The notes beneath the pieces are model-generated. The model did no database searches and was not told the origin of the DNA. It saw nothing but the letters and a program-made list of their open reading frames with translations. Shown one piece after another: positions 10,415 through 18,133 of a DNA stretch of 64,000 nucleotides. The position numbers and the translations under genes were made by a program. Numbering within the stretch: position 1 is the first letter of the stretch; each line of letters opens with the position of its first letter. Source of the stretch: an uncultured Colwellia sp. (lineage in GTDB: Bacteria; Pseudomonadota; Gammaproteobacteria; Enterobacterales; Alteromonadaceae). The stretch spans positions 36,308-100,307 of the forward strand of contig CAJXYE010000010.1 in the NCBI GenBank assembly GCA_913063325.1, written 5' to 3'.

Positions 10415-10840
10415 AGTCGTCATCCTGAGTTCGTCATCCTGAATTTATTTCAGGATCTAGATCTCATTAGGTGTGACACTTGTTGGTTGAGGTGCTGAAA
10501 CCGTCATCCTGAATTTATTTCAGGATCAGCATGACGTGAAAATTCGTCATCAATAATTGCTCATCCTGAATTTATTTCAGGACCAGGATCTAGTTCAGTG
10601 TGGCACTTGCTGGTTGAGGTACTGAAACAAGTTCAGCATGACGATTTCAGGATCTAGTTCAGTGTGGCACTTGCTGGTTGAGGTGCTGAAACCGTCATCC
10701 TGAATTTATTTCAGGATCAGCATGACGTGAAAATTCGTCATCCTGAATTTATTTCAGGATCTAGTTCAGTTTGGCACTTGCCGGTTGAGGTGCTGAAACC
10801 GTCATCCTGAATTTATTTCAGGACCAGCATGATGTGAAAA
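10415..10840. repeat. Intergenic REP-like repeat cluster
   Basis: Repeated 'GTCATCCTGAATTTATTTCAGGATC' and 'CAGTGTGGCACTTGCTGGTTGAGGTGCTGAAACC' units. Confidence 0.9.
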
Positions 10841-10894
10841 TCAAATGACCTAGCCATTGAAAATGGCTTTGTATTTAACCTAAGGAATACCTAA

Positions 10895-11374
10895 ATGAGT
10901 AATATTTATCAATTTTCAGTACTGAACAATAAAGAAGAAACCATTGAATTAACACAGTTTACCGATAAAGTTATGTTGATTGTTAATACGGCTAGTGACT
11001 GCGGTTTTACCCCACAATATCAAGGGTTACAATCGCTATATGATTCATTTCAAGCAAAAGGTTTTGAAGTGTTGGCTTTTCCTTGTAATCAATTTAAACA
11101 ACAAGAATCGGGTACTAATGAAGAAATTCAGCAATTTTGTGATTTACGTTTCAATATAAAATTTCCATTATTTAACAAGATTGACGTTAATGGCGATAAT
11201 GCTGAGCCACTGTTTAGTTTTTTAAAACAAGAGGCACCCGGTATTCTTGGCTCTAAATCCATTAAATGGAATTTCACTAAATTTTTAGTAAATCGCCAAG
11301 GTGAAGTGGTTAAACGTTATGCGCCAACAACAAAACCAGAAGCAATAACCGCTGATATTGAAAAGTTACTGTAA
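10895..11374 (+). CDS. Glutathione peroxidase (Cys type)
   Basis: NTASDCGFTPQYQGLQSLYDSF...VLAFPCNQFKQQESGTNEEI...IKWNFTKFLV. Confidence 0.92.
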   Translation: MSNIYQFSVLNNKEETIELTQFTDKVMLIVNTASDCGFTPQYQGLQSLYDSFQAKGFEVLAFPCNQFKQQESGTNEEIQQFCDLRFNIKFPLFNKIDVNGDNAEPLFSFLKQEAPGILGSKSIKWNFTKFLVNRQGEVVKRYAPTTKPEAITADIEKLL

Positions 11375-11380
11375 TACCTA

Positions 11381-11812
11381 ATGAACGATAATTTACTATT
11401 AGAGAAGCAGCTGTGTTTTCGAATTTATAGTTTAAATAAATTAATGTGCCGCCTCTATGCGCCAATTTTGAAAGAGTTAGCCCTAACCTACCCTCAATAT
11501 TTAGCTATGTTGGTATTGTGGCAGCACAAAAAGGGGATTTCGGTTAAAGAGCTAGGTCATCAACTTGATTTGGATTCAGGCACGCTATCGCCATTATTAA
11601 AACGGTTGGAAACTCAGGGCTTAGTTTCGAGAGTTCGCCAGTCTCAGGATGAACGTGTGGTTATGATTAAACTCACTCAAAAAGGAGTGAGTTTACGACA
11701 AGCCGCAGAGCATATTCCTAAAAAAATGTTTTCCGTATCGGGATTAACACCTGAGAAATTACAGGGTTTAACTCTGGAGCTAGATCAGCTTATTGCTCAT
11801 CTTAGTGATTAA
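11381..11812 (+). CDS. MarR-family regulator, OhrR-like
   Basis: CFRIYSLNKLMCRLYAPILKELALTYPQYLAMLVLWQ...LDSGTLSPLLKRLETQGLVSR; N-terminal Cys as in OhrR. Confidence 0.85.
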   Translation: MNDNLLLEKQLCFRIYSLNKLMCRLYAPILKELALTYPQYLAMLVLWQHKKGISVKELGHQLDLDSGTLSPLLKRLETQGLVSRVRQSQDERVVMIKLTQKGVSLRQAAEHIPKKMFSVSGLTPEKLQGLTLELDQLIAHLSD

Positions 11813-11868
11813 ACCAATTTAGGCTTATTAAAGTGCTGCGTCATTAAGGTGGAAAGTGAGTAAGGATT

Positions 11869-12310
11869 CAGGAGAATGTGCATCCTGCATTCTCTAATAA
11901 GGTACGTCCTGTACCGTCTGCATTCTCTTCTAAGTAACATAAAATTAAGTTGTTGATTTGTAATTAGATAACAAAAATATAAATACCGTCATCTTCGAAG
12001 TCTCTGATCGAAGATCCATTGTATTTTAGAAACTGGATCTTCGATCAGAGACTTCGAAGATGACGAACAAAGCTTTGCTGTACTTGCGGATAAAAATGTT
12101 ACTGGTAGATGGTTGGGGCGCAGCGGCTGATTCTCTAATAAGTAGCATCCTGGATTCAGGAGAATGTGCGTCCTGCATTCTCTAATAAGTCGCATCCATG
12201 CTACGTCCGACAAAAGACCTCGGGAATGACGACTTCATTGTAAGCGTCATCTTCGAGTTTACTTGTCGAAGATCCATTGTCTTATAAACTGGATTCAGGA
12301 GAATGTGCTC
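11869..12310. repeat. REP-like repeat cluster left of the IS element, including a 264-bp copy of a long direct repeat (11888-12150)
   Basis: Nearly identical to 13715-13987. Confidence 0.88.
11988..12064. repeat. 77-bp hairpin, perfect 31-bp arms
   Basis: gtcatcttcgaagtctctgatcgaagatcca - 15 nt - tggatcttcgatcagagacttcgaagatgac. Confidence 0.93.
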
Positions 12311-12336
12311 AGGATAATTGCTTATATGGACTCCTC

Positions 12337-12550
12337 ATATTGTGCAATAACAATTTAAAAATATTAGATGCGTGCTTATATACGGACTCTTAGTGGGAAG
12401 CTATCCCGGTCACTTTGATGTATTCGCACCTTCATGCCTAATCTCCTGCACGACATTATAAATATGTTCAGAGCAATTTACAGGCTGTTGAAGGTTGGTC
12501 TAACCATTTTAAAGATCTTTATTGAACAATATTAAACGCTTTATAACTTT
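12337..12550 (-). ncRNA. Candidate bridge/seek RNA region of the IS1111-type element
   Basis: About 210-nt non-coding segment between transposase 3' end and IS end; GCCT/AGGC-closed loop (12436-12485) containing segments matching both target flanks. Confidence 0.5.
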
Positions 12551-13588
12551 TTAAGCCGCAATCAATACGGGCTTGTAATCCGTGTTGTTTTTCAATAATG
12601 CATAAGCGGTTCGTGCTGTTTTATTGGCTAACGCCATCGATGCACAATTAACTCCTCTACGTTCTATTAAGGCTTTTAACCAACGTTCTTTTTCTGTTTT
12701 GGCGGGCCTATTTTTTAGTTTCGACACCACAGCTCTCGCCCCTAAGAAAATACAACTGCGTAATGGCTTATCGCATGAGCCTTTTCCTACCGACCCCAAT
12801 TTTACTTTACCGCCACTGCTATGCTGTTTTGGCGTAAGGCCGATACAAGCGGCGACTTGCCTGCCACTGTTGAAGTGCTCACCATTGCCTAGCTGTATTT
12901 TCAGCCTAACCGCAGTAATAGGCCCAACACTTTCAAGCTTCATTAATTTTTGGCAATCACTATCTTGTGCGGTTAATTGTATTAACTCATTATTTATTTC
13001 TTCAAAATCGTCTTCAAGACGAGAATAGAGTTCCCACATTTGAAGTAACCCTTTTCTCATCGGGAAAGTTAAATCATTTTCAGCATCTTCTAAAATTTCA
13101 GGTATCCGTTCTTTAAAGCTTTTAATACTTTTATTGATAACAAGGCCAAACTCTAGCAACAAGCCACGTACTTGATTTGATAGTTGTAGCTTCTGCTTAT
13201 CAATCAGGCTTCTCATCTTTTCAATAGATTGAAGCCCTTGTTGTTCGACAGATAAAATCCTAGCGGGCTTTATATTAGCTGCTCGACTTGCAACGGCAAT
13301 CGCTACGGCATCATTCGCATCGGTTTTTTGACCGGTTCTAAACGGTTTAACTTGTTTAGGGGGTATAACCATTACTTTATGGCCTAAAGACTGAGAAAAT
13401 CTTGCCCAATAATGAGCACCGCCACAACTTTCCATAGCAATAAGAGAAAGCTTTTGTTTAGCTAACCATTCTTTTAACTTGGCTCTATTCATCGCTTTAT
13501 TAACAATTATTTTTCCATGTGTGGTCATAATGCAAACTTGAAAAATATCTTTTGCTAAATCGATAGCAATTACGTTACATTGTTCCAT
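12551..13588 (-). CDS. IS110/IS1111-family DEDD transposase
   Basis: VIAIDLAKDIFQVCIM...MESCGGAHYWAR...KTDANDAVAIA...ESVGPITAVRLKIQLG...ACIGLTPKQHSSGGKVKLGSVGKGSCDKPLR. Start chosen at MEQCNVIAID. Confidence 0.9.
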   Translation of the reverse strand: MEQCNVIAIDLAKDIFQVCIMTTHGKIIVNKAMNRAKLKEWLAKQKLSLIAMESCGGAHYWARFSQSLGHKVMVIPPKQVKPFRTGQKTDANDAVAIAVASRAANIKPARILSVEQQGLQSIEKMRSLIDKQKLQLSNQVRGLLLEFGLVINKSIKSFKERIPEILEDAENDLTFPMRKGLLQMWELYSRLEDDFEEINNELIQLTAQDSDCQKLMKLESVGPITAVRLKIQLGNGEHFNSGRQVAACIGLTPKQHSSGGKVKLGSVGKGSCDKPLRSCIFLGARAVVSKLKNRPAKTEKERWLKALIERRGVNCASMALANKTARTAYALLKNNTDYKPVLIAA

Positions 13589-13677
13589 TGTGTGGACTCC
13601 TGGTAAAAGTTGATTTGAGTGAATGCTTTTCACTTTATACCGTAAATCTCCCGTTAAGGGGAGGAGTCCATACATCT

Positions 13678-14030
13678 CCTGCATTATCTAATAAGGTACT
13701 TCCTGTACCGTCTGCATTATCTAATAAGGTACGTCCTTTACCGTCTGCATTCTCTTCTAAGTAACATAAAATTAAGTTGTTGATTTGTAATTAGATAACA
13801 AAAATATAAATACCGTCATCTTCGAAGTCTCTGATCGAAGATCCATTGTATTTTAGAAACTGGATCTTCGATCAGAGACTTCGAAGATGACGAACAAAGA
13901 TTTGCTGTACTTGCGGATAAAAATGTTACTGGTAGTTACTGGTAGATGGTTGGGGCGCAGCGGCTGATTCTCTAATAAGTAGCATCCATGCTACGACCGA
14001 TCGGACAACTCGGGAATGACAATAAAGCCG
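13678..14030. repeat. REP-like repeat cluster right of the IS element, including the second copy of the long direct repeat (13715-13987)
   Basis: Matches 11888-12150 with a few substitutions and a 10-bp ttactggtag tandem duplication; 77-bp hairpin repeated at 13815-13891. Confidence 0.88.
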
Positions 14031-14046
14031 CTAGCTATCAGTAATC

Positions 14047-15429
14047 TTATGAAAATAGCGTGTTATGTAATTTTTCAACAACAGAGTTAGCATCACTTTC
14101 ATCAACTAAAAAGCATAAGTTGTTGGCACTTGCACCATGGCAAATTAAACGAATATTAATATCGTTTATGGTATCAAAAATAGTTTGGCCAATACCTTTA
14201 GCGCTCGTTAAACCATTGCCGATCACGGCGACAAGTGATAATCCATGCTCAACGCTTACTTCACAAAGTTGCTCTAACTCTGCAACAACCGTATTAGTAA
14301 TTACTGATTGCGTTGAACCACTTGGATTATCGAAGGTTAACGCAACACTAATTTCACTGGTGGTGATTAAATCAATACTCAATTCATGTTTAGCTAATAT
14401 GCCAAATACTTTCGCTAAAAAACCACTGGCATGTAACATAGCCGGGCTTTTAACCGTAACAAGGGTTTGTTCACGTCTTAAGGCAATAGAACGATATGTT
14501 GGGTTCGATTCAACTTTTTTCTTAATTTGGGTCCCACCCTTTTCTGGCTCTTTACTTGAACCAACAAAAACGGGGATATTACGTCGCATAGCAGGAATAA
14601 GCGTTGCTGGGTGTAATATTTTAGCGCCAAAGGTAGCCATCTCCGCAGCTTCGCCAAAACTAATTTCTTTGATCGCGCGTGCTTGATCAGTAATACGTGG
14701 ATCAGTAGTGAAAATGCCAACTACGTCAGTCCAAATTGATAAGTTATTACCGTTTACCGCCTCGGCAAGTAACGCTGCTGAATAATCAGAGCCGCCTCGC
14801 CCTAACGTTGTCGTATGGCCTTGACTGTCTTGACCAATAAAACCTTGAGTAACAATCACTTTATTAACAAGTTTTGGCAGTAAAAGCTGTTTGCTTTGCT
14901 CACTTAACTGATTAATATCTACTACGGCTTTGCCATGCAAGCTATTAGTTTTCATTACTTGTTGTACATTGAAGTATTCACCAGCAATATCAATAGACTG
15001 TAAAACTTGGGCAAATACACGTGAACTTAATTGCTCGCCAAAGGCAAGGATCGCATCCGTAGTTTTAGTGGTGAATTGTAATGATTGCGTCAAAGCATGT
15101 TGCGTTAATTCATCAAGTAAGCTGTCTATTTCTTGATTAAGCTCTGCTTCTACTTTACTCGATAAGTGCTGAGTAATGTTGAGCTGAATTGCTCGAATGC
15201 TTTCAACGATATCTTTCTGCTCATCCAACGAAATATTCTTTTGGCTTAAACGTACTAAATAATTAGTAACGCCAGCACTGGCTGAAACAACAATTAAGCG
15301 GTTACTGGTATCGTTTTTAATAATATGAGCGCATCGTAACATTGCTTGAAAATCGGCTACGCTGGTGCCGCCAAACTTAGCTACGGTTAATGATGGTGTT
15401 GATTGTACTGAGTTTTGTACTGAATTCAC
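14047..15429 (-). CDS. lysC: Aspartate kinase (lysine-sensitive type)
   Basis: VAKFGGTSVADFQAMLRCAHII...TLGRGGSDYSAALLAEAV...WTDVVGIFTTDPR; lysine riboswitch upstream. Confidence 0.93.
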   Translation of the reverse strand: MNSVQNSVQSTPSLTVAKFGGTSVADFQAMLRCAHIIKNDTSNRLIVVSASAGVTNYLVRLSQKNISLDEQKDIVESIRAIQLNITQHLSSKVEAELNQEIDSLLDELTQHALTQSLQFTTKTTDAILAFGEQLSSRVFAQVLQSIDIAGEYFNVQQVMKTNSLHGKAVVDINQLSEQSKQLLLPKLVNKVIVTQGFIGQDSQGHTTTLGRGGSDYSAALLAEAVNGNNLSIWTDVVGIFTTDPRITDQARAIKEISFGEAAEMATFGAKILHPATLIPAMRRNIPVFVGSSKEPEKGGTQIKKKVESNPTYRSIALRREQTLVTVKSPAMLHASGFLAKVFGILAKHELSIDLITTSEISVALTFDNPSGSTQSVITNTVVAELEQLCEVSVEHGLSLVAVIGNGLTSAKGIGQTIFDTINDINIRLICHGASANNLCFLVDESDANSVVEKLHNTLFS

Positions 15430-15654
15430 AAATTTCTCCCATAAAAATACTAGCCATTTACTGGACTCTTTATCGAGATTATACCGAGTAAATAACTATT
15501 GGAAGAGCATGACTGATTAGTTAACGAATGAAAATTTTGCAAGTTTAGTAGGAATAGATAAACCGCAAATAAACGAAACATTTTCAGCCAGAAGCTCTCC
15601 ACCTATTAATTAATGCATAATGATACCTTATATATATACAGGTATTATTTAACA

Positions 15655-15850
15655 AATACGTCAGGTGACAATCATAAGGATTCAACCTTAGTGACCGAAT
15701 AGTTAAGTCCACCACTTAACTATTCTCGGCGATAACTTCCCTCAAAAACGGTTATTGGAATGTGGTTCCTGTCGTTTTCTACCTAAGCTTCGCACCTCTT
15801 CTGGTGCATCGCATTTTAGAGTATTGACCCTAAACCACAATGCGAAATCA
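15655..15850 (-). promoter_or_regulatory. Lysine riboswitch (L box) upstream of lysC
   Basis: Reverse strand shows ccagaagaggtgcg, gagggaagttatcgccga, aaggttgaatccttatgattgtcacc, closely like the E. coli lysC leader; a downstream ggtggagagcttctgg can pair with ccagaag. Confidence 0.9.
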
Positions 15851-15986
15851 TTAAACCCGATTTTTCACAATATTGCAACAGGATTTTAGCCCGTATATAT
15901 AAATTATTTTCCAGTCTGGATTGATTGTTATTCGCTGATTTCTCTCATTGTTAGGCATATAGCTCATGAAAAATCTCATCAAGACA

Positions 15987-16104
15987 GTCATCCTGAATTC
16001 GTCATCCTGAATTCGTCATCCTGAATTCGTCATCCTGAATTTATTTCAGGATCAGGATCAGGATCAGGATCAGGATCAGGATCAGGATCAGTATCAGTAT
16101 GACG
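15987..16104. repeat. REP-like unit with tandem expansion (14-bp x4, then hexamer caggat x7 + cagtat x2)
   Basis: gtcatcctgaattc repeated from 15987; caggat repeats 16047-16088, cagtat 16089-16100. Confidence 0.93.
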
Positions 16105-16256
16105 TGAAACTCATTACGGCTTGTGAGTTCCTGAATAGACTACATAGGCATCTAAATTGATCTGCTTGGTTTTACCAAAGATTTAACTGGGCAGCATCAC
16201 GCAATACTTGATATAGTTAATAAATCTTAATATTTTAGGTCACTTAGCTGAATCAC

Positions 16257-17018
16257 ATGGATTTATTTCTTCTTAAAAAGATCATCACCGTATTGGTCAT
16301 GCCCATCAATATAGTGCTTTTATTACTTATTTTTGCCTTAGTTGTTCATCGAAAAAGCCCTAAAAAAAGTATTAAGTGCCTATCAACAGCTATTGTGATT
16401 TTATTTCTCAGCGCTTTCCCCCCTTTTTCAAGTACGGTTATGACTGCCATTGAAAATGATTACCCGCCTTATGTTAAAACGAATTTAGCCATCGATTATA
16501 TTATTGTGCTAGGTTGCGGCCATAGTACCAATGCTAATTTACCGGTAACGTCACAGTTAGCCAATTGCTCTTTGCAACGCATGGTTGAAGCTTTACGTAT
16601 ATATCAATTACATCCCGAAGCGAGAATAATCACTTCCGGCTCTAGCGGGCATAATCAGATATCGAATGCAGAAACCGTTAAGCAATCATTAGTACTTTTG
16701 GGCGTTCCAGCACAAAAAATTATTACTGAGAACTTCCCCAAAGATACTGAAGAAGAAGCACAACTTATTGCGCCGCGTGTACAAGGTACCCAAGTGATAC
16801 TTGTGACCAATGCAGAACATATGCCTAGATCTATGAATTACTTTCAAACAGAAGGAATATTTCCAATTGCCGCACCTACCGGTTACTGGGTAAAAAATCC
16901 AGATGGCGATAAAAGCTGGGGTTATTATATGCCCAGTAGTAGAACATTAAACCAGAGTACCGTTGCCTGGTATGAAAGTTTGGGCTTAGTCGTACAATGG
17001 TTTAAAACACTGTATTAG
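16257..17018 (+). CDS. ElyC/SanA/YdcF family membrane protein (DUF218)
   Basis: Two TM helices then YIIVLGCGHSTNANLPVTSQLANCSLQRMVEALRIYQLHPEARIITSG...DTEEEAQ. Confidence 0.85.
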   Translation: MDLFLLKKIITVLVMPINIVLLLLIFALVVHRKSPKKSIKCLSTAIVILFLSAFPPFSSTVMTAIENDYPPYVKTNLAIDYIIVLGCGHSTNANLPVTSQLANCSLQRMVEALRIYQLHPEARIITSGSSGHNQISNAETVKQSLVLLGVPAQKIITENFPKDTEEEAQLIAPRVQGTQVILVTNAEHMPRSMNYFQTEGIFPIAAPTGYWVKNPDGDKSWGYYMPSSRTLNQSTVAWYESLGLVVQWFKTLY

Positions 17019-17038
17019 CTAAGTGACCTGATAAAAAT

Positions 17039-17797
17039 TTAAACTGGGTTATCAATATCAACAAAGAGTACTTCAACTCCGTGCTCTTTCGCTAAATGTT
17101 CACCTAAAGCCTTTACGCCATAACGTTCAGTGGCGTGATGGCCGGCAGCAAAAAAATGAATATCCATTTCATGTGCAATGTGAGTTGTCTGCTCTGATAC
17201 TTCTCCTGTTAAAAAAGCATCTATGCCCTGCTCAGCAGCCAGTTCGATATAGCCTTGACCACCACCAGAGCACCAAGCAATAGTTTTTATTGGTTTATTA
17301 CTTTTTGCAGGGATATGCAGACATTCTCGCTCTAGGGTGCGATTAATTAACTTAGCTAAATCGTCGCTGCTACATTCATGCTTGAAATTTCCCTGCATTG
17401 CGACACTTAACGGGTTACCAAGCTCTAATGGGGCAACATCATCAATGTTAAATAACTTAGCTAGTTGTGCGTTGTTACCTAAGGTTGGATGAATGTCTAA
17501 CGGTAAATGATAAGCAAACAAGTTAATATCATTGACCAAAAGTGCCTTGATACGATCATGTTTCATACCACGAATTACATATGATTCGTTTTTCCAAAAA
17601 TAGCCGTGATGCACCAATATAGCATTCGCTTTTTCACTGATAGCTCGTTCGATAAGCGCTTTAGAGGCAGTAACACCTGTGACTATTTTATTGATGGTTT
17701 CACTCCCTTGAACTTGTAGTCCATTAGGTGTGAAGTCTTTTATTTGCTGTGGTTTTAACAGCTCTGTTAAGTAGCGTTCTAGTTCAATTGCACGCAT
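17039..17797 (-). CDS. Nif3-like dinuclear metal center protein (YbgI family)
   Basis: DFTPNGLQVQGSETINKIVTGVTAS...ILVHHGYFWKNES...FAAGHHATERYGVKAL. Confidence 0.9.
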   Translation of the reverse strand: MRAIELERYLTELLKPQQIKDFTPNGLQVQGSETINKIVTGVTASKALIERAISEKANAILVHHGYFWKNESYVIRGMKHDRIKALLVNDINLFAYHLPLDIHPTLGNNAQLAKLFNIDDVAPLELGNPLSVAMQGNFKHECSSDDLAKLINRTLERECLHIPAKSNKPIKTIAWCSGGGQGYIELAAEQGIDAFLTGEVSEQTTHIAHEMDIHFFAAGHHATERYGVKALGEHLAKEHGVEVLFVDIDNPV

Positions 17798-18133
17798 CAG
17801 TATTTATGCTCTCAAGTTAGTTTTCAATATCATACGACATCAATCACTTTTTTGACACTCTAAGCGCGTGAACCCATTGAATATAAACACTGATTTGCTG
17901 TATTCACCTGCAATAGTTTACTCTACCGAATAGAATTATTGCATACAATATACACTATAACACATTGATTATGTGTCAAAATGTTTTTGTTTCATCTCAT
18001 GAAAGTTTTTGATATAACTTTCATATCGTAGTTTACCTTTAATAACAGTTTGTTATAGGTTTGTTAACAAATCGTTATTATTGGTAAGTACAGATACTTA
18101 AAAATAATTATAAATAAATCAAAGGAATATATA

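Larger units (their letters stand above)
12310..13677 (-). mobile_element. IS110-family (IS1111 group) insertion sequence
   Basis: DEDD transposase flanked by a perfect 12-bp subterminal inverted repeat (tatggactcctc 12325-12336 / gaggagtccata 13661-13672), with long non-coding DNA downstream of the transposase. Boundaries inferred from the uninterrupted repeat. Confidence 0.8.

Noticed and set aside
11989-12213. 74-aa minus-strand ORF in the repeat cluster
   Set aside because: Runs through the 77-bp palindrome and REP units; not a plausible protein.
12624-13028. 134-aa plus-strand ORF within the IS transposase
   Set aside because: Antisense shadow of the DEDD transposase; no recognisable family.
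14495-14512. tRNA T-loop-like string gggttcgattc
   Set aside because: Lies inside lysC with no cloverleaf around it.
14060-14686. 208-aa plus-strand ORF antisense to lysC
   Set aside because: Composition typical of a complementary-frame shadow ORF; lysC is clear on the other strand.
14478-14720. 80-aa minus-strand ORF inside lysC in another frame
   Set aside because: Out-of-frame overlap with lysC; no independent support.
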